Below are positions 49,474 to 57,589 of a stretch of 64,000 bases of DNA, piece by piece. The first letter of the stretch is position 1. Every line of letters starts with the position of its first letter. The notes beneath the pieces are model-generated. The model saw only the letters and a list, made by a program, of their open reading frames with translations, was not told where the DNA came from and searched no databases. A program made the position numbers and the translations under genes. Source of the DNA: Rhodopseudomonas sp. BAL398 (GTDB lineage: Bacteria > Pseudomonadota > Alphaproteobacteria > Rhizobiales > Xanthobacteraceae); assembly GCF_033001325.1 (NCBI RefSeq), contig NZ_CP133111.1:868001-932000 (forward strand), in the 5' to 3' direction.

Positions 49474-49548
49474 TGGTGCTCCCTAGCGGAATCGAACCGC
49501 TCTCTCCACCGTGAAAGGGTGGCGTCCTAACCGATAGACGAAGGGAGC
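49474..49548 (-). tRNA. tRNA-Glu (anticodon TTC), integration target
   Basis: On the minus strand GCTCCCT at the 5' end pairs with AGGGAGC, followed by A and an encoded CCA (49474-49476). The anticodon stem-loop is CACCC-TTTCACG-GTGG with TTC, and the T-loop is GTTCGATTC. Both islands lie at its 3' side, and the element-supplied 3' end (49478-49519) keeps the gene intact. Confidence 0.95.
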
Positions 49549-49832
49549 AAGACGCTCGCCAGGCGCGACCGAATCGGGTCGCAGGCGGCGTTTCGCACGG
49601 CCGTAAAACTAAAGCCGAATCAGCGCGTTGCACCGATCCGCGGGCTGCCTAGGCGGACTCTTGCGATTCCAACTGCGACAGCGGGCGAACGTATAGTGGC
49701 GTTTGTTCGTCTCGGCAAGTCGTCTGAGCCGTTCAATTGAACGCAGATCGACAGCCGAGCTGGCTGCCTTGCGAGGGCGGGAAACACTTTCTCAATGCTG
49801 GGGCATTAGGAGAGGCCGGAACGGAGAATTCG

Positions 49833-50090
49833 ATGGCACTCGGCGGCAAAAAACGGGAATCGCGCAAATCGGTTCGTCAGAGCGGGTGGGTAACCCTCGA
49901 TGGCGGATTCGCCGCGCGGCCCTGCGTGGTGGTCGACGTGTCCAGCGCCGGTGCCAAGATCACGCTGGAGGAAGCGCAGACGCTCGGCCCGAAATTGCGG
50001 CTGGCGTTTTCGCGCGATGCCCGGACCGGACGCAATTGCGAGGTGGTATGGCGCCGCGGCAAGACGCTCGGCGTCAAATTTGTCGTGTAG
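49833..50090 (+). CDS. PilZ domain protein
   Basis: 85 residues from ATG 49833, with CGGAGA upstream. A basic start RKSVRQSGWVTLDGG, then CVVVDVSSAGAKITLEEAQT and CEVVWRRGKTLGVKFV fit the short PilZ beta-barrel (D-x-S-x-x-G-A block and W-R-x-G-x-x-x-G-V-x-F end). The N-terminal RxxxR needed for c-di-GMP binding is only partly present (RESRKS), so ligand binding is uncertain. Confidence 0.82.
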   Translation: MALGGKKRESRKSVRQSGWVTLDGGFAARPCVVVDVSSAGAKITLEEAQTLGPKLRLAFSRDARTGRNCEVVWRRGKTLGVKFVV

Positions 50091-50187
50091 CGATCGCCGC
50101 GCCTGATCTGACGACGACGAGCTCAGCCTTGCGGCCAAGCCCGTCGTCACGTCAGTCGGTGAGTCTGGATCCTATGAGCGTATCCGA

Positions 50188-50271
50188 TCAGCGGCCGAAG
50201 AACAGCCACAGCAGAATGATCACCGGAATCGGGACGCCCAGCAGCCACAGCAGAATTCCACGTCCCATCAT
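50188..50271 (-). CDS. Tiny single-span membrane protein
   Basis: 27 residues from ATG 50271, preceded on the minus strand by GGGAGG: MMGRGILLWLLGVPIPVIIL then LWLFFGR. One hydrophobic helix with a Pro kink. Similar very short proteins are widespread in Bradyrhizobium-type genomes, with unknown role. It would be missed by length filters; the strong ribosome site supports it. Confidence 0.65.
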   Translation of the reverse strand: MMGRGILLWLLGVPIPVIILLWLFFGR

Positions 50272-50575
50272 TCGCCTCCCACAATCGTTCACAATGAACT
50301 GTTGCAGGGGAACGCCAATATGAGCGTGTAGTTCCCTGGCGGCGTTGTCGCCTGGTTTCGTCGTTAGCCGTTCGGCAGATCGGAGAGCGGCAGCCCGATC
50401 CGACACGGCGCGGAGCCGTCGCGCGCGATCGCATCATGGATATCGCCATTGACGTCGGCCGCCTTGCGCGTGCGGGTCAGACGCCCCTCATGTTCGCGCG
50501 CGCCGGTCGGTACGGGGCGCCAGCCCGCGTCACCAACCGGTGAACCGGATGGCGCGCGTGGGTGTAAAATCAGGC
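50272..50575. other. Intergenic region with no supported gene
   Basis: About 300 bases between the tiny membrane protein and glyoxalase I. Long open frames exist but read as GC-driven shadows without ribosome sites. Confidence 0.4.
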
Positions 50576-51025
50576 TCACCAGTGCCCGGTGTTCGGCATC
50601 GACGACCACGGCTCCTGCGGCGCCAGCGCGGCACCCTTTTGCAGCAGCTCGATCGAATGCAGATCCGGCGAACGGATGAACGCCATCTGACCGTCGCGCG
50701 GCGGGCGGTTGATGGTGATGCCGAGTTTCATCAGCCGGTCGCAAGTGGCGTAGATGTCGTCGACCTCATAGGCGAGGTGGCCGAAATAGCGGTCCTCGCC
50801 GTAGCTTTCCTCGTCCCAATTATAGGTCAGCTCGACCAGCGGCGCGCCACGGCCCTTGACCTGTTTCAGCAAGGCTTCGTCTTCGGCGGCGCACAGAAAC
50901 ACCAGCGTGAATTTCGCCTTGTCATTGTCGATGCGGTTGACCTCCTTGAGGCCGAGCGCGTCGGAATAGAATTTCAGCGCCGCGTCGAGATTGCGAACGC
51001 GCAGCATGGTGTGCAGATAACGCAT
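50576..51025 (-). CDS. gloA: Lactoylglutathione lyase (glyoxalase I)
   Basis: 149 residues from ATG 51025 (MRYLHTMLRVRNLDAALKFY). Metal ligands are visible: His5, Glu69-region VELTYNWDEESYG, FGHLAYEVDD and the C-terminal DLHSIELLQKG. It converts the methylglyoxal-glutathione hemithioacetal to S-lactoylglutathione. Length matches the short nickel-type enzymes. It is a single gene with a long upstream region. Confidence 0.93.
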   Translation of the reverse strand: MRYLHTMLRVRNLDAALKFYSDALGLKEVNRIDNDKAKFTLVFLCAAEDEALLKQVKGRGAPLVELTYNWDEESYGEDRYFGHLAYEVDDIYATCDRLMKLGITINRPPRDGQMAFIRSPDLHSIELLQKGAALAPQEPWSSMPNTGHW

Positions 51026-51535
51026 GATGGTGTCTCCCTGAGCCGGCACGAATTCACGACGACGTGCCGGGCGGTGAATAGCAGGAAAAATCCGCCGAGG
51101 GCAGGCGGGTCGATGACGGCGCGGATGCGGATCCGAAAAGGCCGGTGGCAGCCCGGTCACGCGATCGGCGTGGTGCCCGGCGGGACAGGAACGTGTCCTC
51201 GATTTCGGCTTCGCGGCGGAAGCTGGCGGCCAGCGATCGCGTCGCACCGACCGCGCCAACGAAAAAGAGCCCCGCCTTGGAGGGCACAGGGCTCTTTTGG
51301 GAGGAGGTCTTCCGTACAGAGGCCCCACCATCGCTGCGTTGCGGAACGCAGGCAATTCAACAAAGTGTGGCTGCGAATTTGGGCAATCGGTTCCCTCGAT
51401 GGAGGCAATCCTGCGTGCAAAGCGGGCGAAATAGGTCATGCGGAATTCGCTATCGGCGATGCTTTGGTCGAACTTGCAGCGCGGGCGGCAAACTGCAAAG
51501 GCTGGCGCTGCCAATCTCATTCAGGTTTTGATGCC
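51026..51535. other. Long intergenic region between gloA and the sirtuin gene
   Basis: No gene is supported. It contains a hairpin with flanking A and T tracts (51263-51298) and a GCGTTGCGGAACGC palindrome near 51336. A small RNA ending at the hairpin is possible but not demonstrated. Confidence 0.4.
51263..51298. terminator. Bidirectional terminator-like hairpin
   Basis: AAAAGAGCCC at 51263-51272 is the exact complement of GGGCTCTTTT at 51289-51298, with a 16-base loop. T-tracts occur on the 3' side in both directions. No annotated gene ends here, so it may belong to an unannotated transcript. Confidence 0.5.
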
Positions 51536-52297
51536 ATGATCGCGCCGGACCTTCGCAGCGGGGTGAATCTGCTCGGTGACATGATCGCGCAGGCCTCGGT
51601 GATCGTTCCCTTCACCGGGGCCGGGATTTCCACCGAATCCGGTATTCCGGATTTCCGCTCGCCGGGCGGGCTGTGGGCCAGCAACCGGCCCATTCCGTTC
51701 GACGAATTTGTCGCTCGCCAGGATGCGCGCGACGAGGCCTGGCGGCGACGCTTTGCGATGGAGTCGACTTTCGCCCAGGCGCGCCCGGGACGCGGGCACC
51801 GCGCCTTGGCGGCGTTGTACAAAGCCGGCAAGGTGCCGGCGATCGTCACCCAGAACATCGACAATCTGCATCAGGCCTCCGGGATTGCCGGCGATGACGT
51901 GGTCGAGCTCCATGGCAATACCACCTACGCGCGCTGCATCGGCTGCGGCCAGCGCCATGAGATCGCGTGGGTTTACGAATGGCAGCAGCGCACCGGCCAC
52001 GCGCCGCATTGCACGACATGCGATGAGCCGGTGAAGACCGCGACGATTTCCTTCGGGCAGGCGATGCCGGTCGATGCGATGCGGCGCGCCACCGAATTAA
52101 CGCAGCAATGCGAGCTGTTTCTGGCGATCGGTACGTCGCTGGTGGTGTGGCCGGCCGCGGGTTTTCCGATGCTCGCCAAGGAGTGTGGCGCCAAATTGGT
52201 GATCATCAACAACGAGCCCACCGAACAGGACGAGATCGCCGATCTGGTCATCCGCCATGATATCGGCGAGACGCTGGGGCCGTTTGTCGGCAACTGA
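51536..52297 (+). CDS. NAD-dependent protein deacylase, sirtuin family
   Basis: 253 residues from ATG 51536. The NAD-binding GAGISTESGIPDFRSPGGLW, the TQNIDNLH motif, the catalytic His in VELHGNTTYARC, and zinc cysteines CIGCGQ...CTTCDE are all present. GTSLVVWPAAGFP follows as in bacterial SIR2 enzymes. It removes acyl groups from lysines, in this group often acting on acetyl-CoA synthetase-type enzymes. Confidence 0.94.
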   Translation: MIAPDLRSGVNLLGDMIAQASVIVPFTGAGISTESGIPDFRSPGGLWASNRPIPFDEFVARQDARDEAWRRRFAMESTFAQARPGRGHRALAALYKAGKVPAIVTQNIDNLHQASGIAGDDVVELHGNTTYARCIGCGQRHEIAWVYEWQQRTGHAPHCTTCDEPVKTATISFGQAMPVDAMRRATELTQQCELFLAIGTSLVVWPAAGFPMLAKECGAKLVIINNEPTEQDEIADLVIRHDIGETLGPFVGN

Positions 52298-52495
52298 CCT
52301 CGTATGATTCGCAGGTTCGCAAGTCTGTTCATAGTTACTGAAGTGTTCATTTTTTGTCTTTGCGGCGCGGGCGAGGATGTTATCTTTGCACATGAGATTC
52401 GCGGCGGTACTATCCTGAGTTGTTAAGGGACGGATCCGCCAGACGCCGTTGTCGCACCGACATCGGGCTTTGATTGATGTGTGGGGTCCGGGGTC

Positions 52496-53158
52496 ATGGG
52501 GTCGGACAGTTTTGAGTCCAAGAGGCCAGGCGCTTCGCCATTGAGCGGTGCGGATTTCGGCAGGCACGCGGACGGCGAGTTCTCTGGCGGCCAGGATCAC
52601 GATCGTTTGGGTGGGTTTGCCGGACTCGGCGACGCCAGCGCCAATCTTGTCGAGATCAGCGGCGTAATCAAATGGTTCGACGCATCGAAGGGCTATGGCT
52701 TCATCGTGCCGGACAATGGCTGGCCCGATGTGTTGCTGCATGTCACGGTGCTGCGCCGCGACGGCTATCAGACCGCCTATGAGGGCGCACGCCTGGTGGT
52801 GGAATGCGTGCAGCGCGCCAAGGGCTATCAGGCGTTCCGCATCGTTTCGATGGATGAATCGACCGCGATTCACCCGGCGCAGATGTTGCCGCCGCGCACC
52901 CATGTCAGCATCACACCGACCAGTGGACTCGAGCGGGCCCAGGTGAAGTGGTTCAACCGCTTGCGCGGATTCGGTTTTCTGACCTGCGGCGAGGGCACGC
53001 CGGATATCTTCGTGCATATGGAGACGCTGCGTCGCTTCGGCATGACCGAATTGCGGCCCGGTCAATTCGTGCTGGTCCGGTTCGGACCGGGCTCCAAGGG
53101 CATGATGGCGGCCGAGATCCAGCCCGAAGGCGGCGCCCCCGGCCTGTCGTCGCACTAG
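52496..53158 (+). CDS. Double cold-shock-domain protein
   Basis: 220 residues from ATG 52496. After about 55 disordered residues come two CSDs: GVIKWFDASKGYGFIVPDNG...DVLLHVTVLRRDG and QVKWFNRLRGFGFLTCGEGTPDIFVHMETLRR, both with RNP1-like K-G-Y/F-G-F-I and RNP2-like V-L-L-H/I-F-V-H motifs. Two-CSD proteins are typical of alphaproteobacteria and bind RNA or single-stranded DNA. A long AT-rich leader (52300-52430) precedes it. Confidence 0.92.
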   Translation: MGSDSFESKRPGASPLSGADFGRHADGEFSGGQDHDRLGGFAGLGDASANLVEISGVIKWFDASKGYGFIVPDNGWPDVLLHVTVLRRDGYQTAYEGARLVVECVQRAKGYQAFRIVSMDESTAIHPAQMLPPRTHVSITPTSGLERAQVKWFNRLRGFGFLTCGEGTPDIFVHMETLRRFGMTELRPGQFVLVRFGPGSKGMMAAEIQPEGGAPGLSSH

Positions 53159-53359
53159 CCGCCTCGTTCTCGGGTCCGGACATCACCGCAGGACAATCGA
53201 TCGAGTGAGCAATTTTGCTCATCGCGGATTTGTGAATCCCGCGCGCCCCGGAATCATCAAACCAGCTGTCTCGTCGCGTGCAGCGCTCTGGTCTTTGCCA
53301 TGATCCTGAGGCAAAGATCGCGCGATTGACGCGGTGTGGCGAAGGGACGAGTTGCATTG

Positions 53360-53839
53360 ATGGCGAAATTCCAGGTGATGAGGGCGGGCCGGGCACGGCT
53401 GGGCGCGGCGCTGGCGCTGATGGTCTTGGTGTTCGCCGCCACCACGGCGCGGGCCGCCAATCTCCAGACGCTGGAGATCGTCACCAAATCCGGGGTGCAG
53501 ACCTTCGCGGTCGAAATGGCGACCACCGAGAAGGAAAAGGAAACCGGCCTGATGTTCCGCAAGGAGCTGGCCGACGGTCGCGGCATGCTGTTCGACTTCT
53601 CGCCGGAGCAGGAGGTGTCGATGTGGATGAAGAACACCTTCATTCCGCTCGATATGATCTTCATTCGCGCCGATGGCCGGATCCTGCGGATTGCCGAGAA
53701 CACGGTGCCGCATTCGTTGCAGATCATCCCGTCGCGCGGGCCGACCAAGGGGGTGCTCGAGGTGATCGCCGGCACGGCGAAGAAATACGGCATCGCCCCC
53801 GGCGACCGGGTCGCCCATCCGCTGTTCAACAGCCACTGA
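53360..53839 (+). CDS. DUF192 family secreted protein
   Basis: 159 residues from ATG 53360. The signal peptide (RLGAALALMVLVFAATTARA) is followed by the DUF192 core: TEKEKETGLMFRKELADGRGMLFDF, VSMWMKNTFIPLDMIFI and ENTVPHSLQIIPSRGPTKGVLEV. DUF192 proteins are small beta-barrel periplasmic proteins of unknown function. tRNA-Pro follows about 90 bases later. Confidence 0.92.
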   Translation: MAKFQVMRAGRARLGAALALMVLVFAATTARAANLQTLEIVTKSGVQTFAVEMATTEKEKETGLMFRKELADGRGMLFDFSPEQEVSMWMKNTFIPLDMIFIRADGRILRIAENTVPHSLQIIPSRGPTKGVLEVIAGTAKKYGIAPGDRVAHPLFNSH

Positions 53840-53932
53840 TTCGGCCGCGGCCAAAACCGCGGCTTGCTGGGGGGGCTTTAAGCGTGTATCGACAACGCTC
53901 CCAGCGACACGGCAAGCCTCACGGCAAGACAT

Positions 53933-54009
53933 CGGGGTATAGCGCAGCCTGGTAGCGCGGCAGTTTTGGGTACTGCAGGTCCAAGGTTCGAATCCTTGTG
54001 CCCCGACCA
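53933..54009 (+). tRNA. tRNA-Pro (anticodon TGG)
   Basis: CGGGGTA at the 5' end pairs with TGCCCCG, followed by A and encoded CCA (54007-54009). The anticodon loop TTTTGGGTA carries TGG, and GGTTCGAATCC is the T-arm. No integrated element is attached here. Confidence 0.95.
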
Positions 54010-54064
54010 TCCCGCCGGCGATGCGACCGCGACCGGTCGACGCTTTTCACATCACGGTTTCACA

Positions 54065-55261
54065 TCAGGGCCGGTCGGCCTCGACCCGCGCGCGCTCCGG
54101 CGCAGGCGCCGGGTCCGGCGACTTCACGGGAGCCGGCCGTGGCAGCGGCTTGTCCTGCCGCTTCGACCAGGAGATGTAGTAGGCCACCAGCGTCATGATG
54201 GCGATTCCGGTGATGCTGACGAAGATTTGCGCCGCCAGCGAGCCCGAGCTCATCATCAGCTCGAAATGGCCGACAAACGACAGAAACACGCCGACGCAGA
54301 ACACCGCGAGCGATTGCTGGCCGCATTTGATCACCGGATCGAACACCCGCCATTCCAGCCCCGGCCAATCCTTCGGCACGAAGCGGATCACCAACACCAC
54401 GATCACGGCGAAGTGCAGGAAACGATAGGGGGCCAGATTGGTCTTGTCGTTGGGATTGAAGGCGTCGAACAGCCAGGCCGGGAACAGCTCGCCGAATGCC
54501 GGGAAACGGCCCGCCATCGTCATCACCAGCGCGAACACCAGATAGGCGAGGCAGAAATACAGCATGGGCGCCGAATCGATGATTCTGCGCGCCCTCACGG
54601 TGCCGCCCAGCGCGCACCAGGCGCCGAACACGAACAGCAATTGCCAGCAATACGGATTGAAGTACCAGCTGCCGCCGGGATAGCCGGCCAGGTTCCACTC
54701 GAAATGCCGCGCTGCGAAATACAGCGCGAAAGAGGCCAGCATGGTGACATCGGGCCGGCGCAACATGAACCACAGCACCGGCGGAAACAGCCCCATCAGC
54801 ATGATATAAAGCGGCAGCACGTCGAGATTGAGCGGCTTGAACTTCAACAGCAGGCCCTGGCGCAGCGTCTCGACCGGATTGTCGACCAGGCCGGCGACGT
54901 TGAATTCGTGGATGATGTCGGGGTCGCTATAGCGTTGCGCGACATAGCCGATCGACACGATATAGATCACGAACAGCACGATATGGGCGACGTAAAGCTG
55001 CCAGACCCGCTTGGTCAGCCTGGTGGCGCCGACAATGTACCCGCGCTCCAGCATCATCTTGGCGTAGACGAATGATGCGGTGTAACCGGAGATGAAGACG
55101 AACAGGTCGGCGGCGTCAGAGAAGCCGTAATTTCGGGTGGTGATCCAGTTTACCGCATTGTCCGGAATGTGATCCAGGAAGATGGCCCAATTGGCGATCC
55201 CGCGAAACAGATCGAGCCGCAGATCGCGCCCCTTGGAGGGAAGGATGGCGTGAATGTCCAT
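54065..55261 (-). CDS. opgC: OpgC family membrane acyltransferase
   Basis: 398 residues from ATG 55261. RDLRLDLFRGIANWAIFLDHIPDNAVNW and ADLFVFISGYTASFVYAKM are the OpgC N-terminal signatures with conserved Asp, Arg and His. About ten membrane helices follow. OpgC adds succinyl groups to periplasmic glucans in the inner membrane, which contributes to osmotic adaptation. A Pro/Arg-rich cytoplasmic tail ends it. Single gene; its start is divergent from the NDUFS4-like gene. Confidence 0.9.
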   Translation of the reverse strand: MDIHAILPSKGRDLRLDLFRGIANWAIFLDHIPDNAVNWITTRNYGFSDAADLFVFISGYTASFVYAKMMLERGYIVGATRLTKRVWQLYVAHIVLFVIYIVSIGYVAQRYSDPDIIHEFNVAGLVDNPVETLRQGLLLKFKPLNLDVLPLYIMLMGLFPPVLWFMLRRPDVTMLASFALYFAARHFEWNLAGYPGGSWYFNPYCWQLLFVFGAWCALGGTVRARRIIDSAPMLYFCLAYLVFALVMTMAGRFPAFGELFPAWLFDAFNPNDKTNLAPYRFLHFAVIVVLVIRFVPKDWPGLEWRVFDPVIKCGQQSLAVFCVGVFLSFVGHFELMMSSGSLAAQIFVSITGIAIMTLVAYYISWSKRQDKPLPRPAPVKSPDPAPAPERARVEADRP

Positions 55262-55467
55262 GGGATCCGGAGGTCCATAGGTTAACTGGAAACGAGCGGC
55301 AGTGTCGGGGCACGATTGTCACGACGCTATAGACGGAATATACCAGACACGGCAACGAAACGGCCGGGCTCAGGAATCACAAAACGATCCCAAGTCGTCG
55401 AGGATATACGACGCCTGCCGCTTCGCCAAACCGTCGCAATGTCGCATCTGAACAGGCCGATCATTCC

Positions 55468-55773
55468 ATGACCGCACGGATCTTCAAGCCCGCCAAAAAC
55501 GCGATGCAATCCGGGACCGCCAAGACGCGGGAATGGCAGCTCGATTATGAGCCCGAGCAGCCCCGCGTGATCGAGCCGCTGATGGGCTGGACCTCGTCCG
55601 GCGACATGCGCCAGCAATTGACGCTGCGCTTCCACACCAAGGAAGACGCCGTCGCCTATTGCGAGCGCGAGGGGATTGCCTATCAGGTGATCGAACCCAA
55701 CGAGCCGGCGCGCCGCCGCGCCGCCTATGCGGACAATTTCGCGTTCCGCCGCGCCGAGCCCTGGACGCATTGA
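55468..55773 (+). CDS. ETC complex I subunit, NDUFS4-like
   Basis: 101 residues. TARIFKPAKNAMQSGTAKTREWQLDYEP, then PLMGWTSSGDMRQQLTLRFHTKEDAVAYCEREGI and RRAAYADNFAFRRAEPWTH match the NDUFS4 family. It is an accessory subunit of NADH dehydrogenase found in alphaproteobacteria and mitochondria, at the junction of the NADH-oxidising arm. No other nuo gene is nearby, as is usual. Confidence 0.95.
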   Translation: MTARIFKPAKNAMQSGTAKTREWQLDYEPEQPRVIEPLMGWTSSGDMRQQLTLRFHTKEDAVAYCEREGIAYQVIEPNEPARRRAAYADNFAFRRAEPWTH

Positions 55774-55984
55774 GCCGCCACGGCTCCGGCCGCCACGACT
55801 CCGGCCGCCATAGTCATGCCGCGCAGCGGCTTGGCGCAAGCCGGCGGTGGTCCGAAACGGCGACGGTGCCAGCCGTCGCCGCAAAGTTGAGGTTGCACTC
55901 CTGCACTGTGCGGTGACACCATCGGGTGCAACGCGCCCCATTCTCGGCGTCAAACAATAACCGGCCCCCAACAACCGGATTCCC

Positions 55985-57589
55985 ATGCCGCTGCATTCCA
56001 CCATCGATCCCGCTTCAACCGAATTTGGCCGCAACGCCGAGGCGATGCGGGCGCTGGTCGCCGAATTGCGCGACAAGCTCGGCAACGTCGCCGGTGCCGG
56101 CGGCGAGGCCTCGCGCGCCCGTCATACGGCGCGCGGCAAGATGCTGGCGCGTGACCGCGTCGACCTGTTGATCGATCCCGGCACCGCATTTCTGGAATTG
56201 TCGCCGCTGGCGGCGCATGGCCTGTATGGCGGCGACGTGCATTCGGCGTCGGTCGTCACCGGGGTCGGCCGGGTGTCAGGGCGCGAATGCATGATCGTCG
56301 CCAATGACGCCACCATCAAGGGCGGCACCTACTATCCGATGACGGTGAAGAAGCATCTGCGCGCCCAGGACATCGCGCGGCAGAACAATCTGCCCTGCAT
56401 CTATATGGTGGATTCCGGCGGCGCCTTCCTGCCGCAGCAGGACGAGATCTTTCCCGACGAACGGCATTTCGGCCGGATCTTCTACAATCAGGCGCAGATG
56501 TCGGCTTTGGGGATTCCGCAGATCGCCATCGTGATGGGATCGTGCACTGCCGGCGGCGCCTATGTGCCGGCGATGTCGGATGAGAGCATCATCGTGCGCA
56601 ATCAGGGCACGATCTTTCTCGGCGGCCCGCCTTTGGTGAAGGCCGCCACCGGCGAGGTGGTAACCGCCGAGGAACTCGGCGGCGCCGACGTGCATTCGCG
56701 GCAATCCGGCGTCACCGATCACTACGCGCAGAACGACGCCCATGCGATCGGCATCGCGCGCAAGATCGTCGCGACCCTGAAGCCGCCGACCCGCGCCGCG
56801 CTCAACATGTGTGAGCCGCGCGCGCCGCTCTATCCGGCCGAGCAGCTCTATGGCATCGTGCCGGCCGAGCAGCGCAAGCCGTTCGACGTGCGCGACATCA
56901 TCGCCCGCGTGGTCGACGGTTCGGAATTCGACGAGTTCAAGAAGCTGTATGGCCAGACGTTGATCTGCGGCTTCGCCCATATCTGGGGCTATCCGGTCGG
57001 CATCATCGCCAATAACGGCATCCTGTTCAGCGAGAGCTCGCTGAAGGGCGCGCATTTCATCGAGCTGTGCTGCCAGCGCAATATTCCGCTGGTGTTTTTG
57101 CAGAACATCACCGGCTTCATGGTCGGCAAGAAATACGAAGCCGGCGGCATCGCCCGCGACGGCGCCAAGCTGGTGACCGCGGTGGCGACCGCCAATGTGC
57201 CGAAATTCACCGTGGTGATCGGCGGCTCCTATGGGGCCGGCAATTACGGCATGTGCGGCCGGGCCTATTCGCCGCGCTTTCTGTGGATGTGGCCGAATGC
57301 GCGGATCTCGGTGATGGGCGGCGAGCAGGCCGCGATGGTGCTGAGCACGCTGCGGCGCGACAATATCGAGGCCAAGGGCGGCACATGGTCGGCCGAGGAA
57401 GAAGAAGCGTTTCGCGCGCCGACCCGCGAGCAGTTCGAGACCCAGGGCAGCCCGTATTACGCCACGGCGCGGCTATGGGACGACGGCGTGATCGACCCGG
57501 CCGATACCAGGCTGGTGCTCGGGCTTGGTCTGTCTGCCTCGGCCAATGCGCCGATCGAGCCGACCAAATTCGGCCTGTTCAGGATGTGA
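55985..57589 (+). CDS. mccB: Methylcrotonyl-CoA carboxylase beta (carboxyltransferase) subunit
   Basis: 534 residues. The two crotonase-like halves are present: N-terminal [43 protein letters not shown] and C-terminal [68 protein letters not shown]. It transfers CO2 from carboxybiotin to 3-methylcrotonyl-CoA in leucine degradation. The downstream biotin subunit starts in its stop codon. The substrate is assigned from context with HMG-CoA lyase. Confidence 0.93.
   Translation: MPLHSTIDPASTEFGRNAEAMRALVAELRDKLGNVAGAGGEASRARHTARGKMLARDRVDLLIDPGTAFLELSPLAAHGLYGGDVHSASVVTGVGRVSGRECMIVANDATIKGGTYYPMTVKKHLRAQDIARQNNLPCIYMVDSGGAFLPQQDEIFPDERHFGRIFYNQAQMSALGIPQIAIVMGSCTAGGAYVPAMSDESIIVRNQGTIFLGGPPLVKAATGEVVTAEELGGADVHSRQSGVTDHYAQNDAHAIGIARKIVATLKPPTRAALNMCEPRAPLYPAEQLYGIVPAEQRKPFDVRDIIARVVDGSEFDEFKKLYGQTLICGFAHIWGYPVGIIANNGILFSESSLKGAHFIELCCQRNIPLVFLQNITGFMVGKKYEAGGIARDGAKLVTAVATANVPKFTVVIGGSYGAGNYGMCGRAYSPRFLWMWPNARISVMGGEQAAMVLSTLRRDNIEAKGGTWSAEEEEAFRAPTREQFETQGSPYYATARLWDDGVIDPADTRLVLGLGLSASANAPIEPTKFGLFRM

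Larger units (their letters stand above)
38701..49519. mobile_element. Island 2: compact tail-less capsid-encoding element (cf-PICI-like) at tRNA-Glu
   Basis: Flanked by a 42-bp direct repeat (38706-38747 and 49478-49519). All main genes run rightward: integrase, AlpA-like, two small genes, RepA-like ATPase, a repeat-rich possible origin, head closure, TerL, HNH, capsid, protease, adaptor, portal, then small genes. About 10.8 kb, with a replication module and a head module but no TerS recognised and no tail or lysis genes. This matches capsid-forming PICI satellites in content; the gene order (capsid before protease before portal) is not that of island 1. Confidence 0.83.

Noticed and set aside
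21795-49519. A single ordinary temperate prophage
   Set aside because: Two integrases, three attachment repeats, two capsids, two portals and two large terminases, and no tail or lysis genes, do not fit one prophage.
55774-55830. Short CCGGCCGCCA repeats after the NDUFS4-like gene
   Set aside because: Two or three imperfect copies of GC-rich sequence; not a CRISPR array or a clear regulatory repeat.
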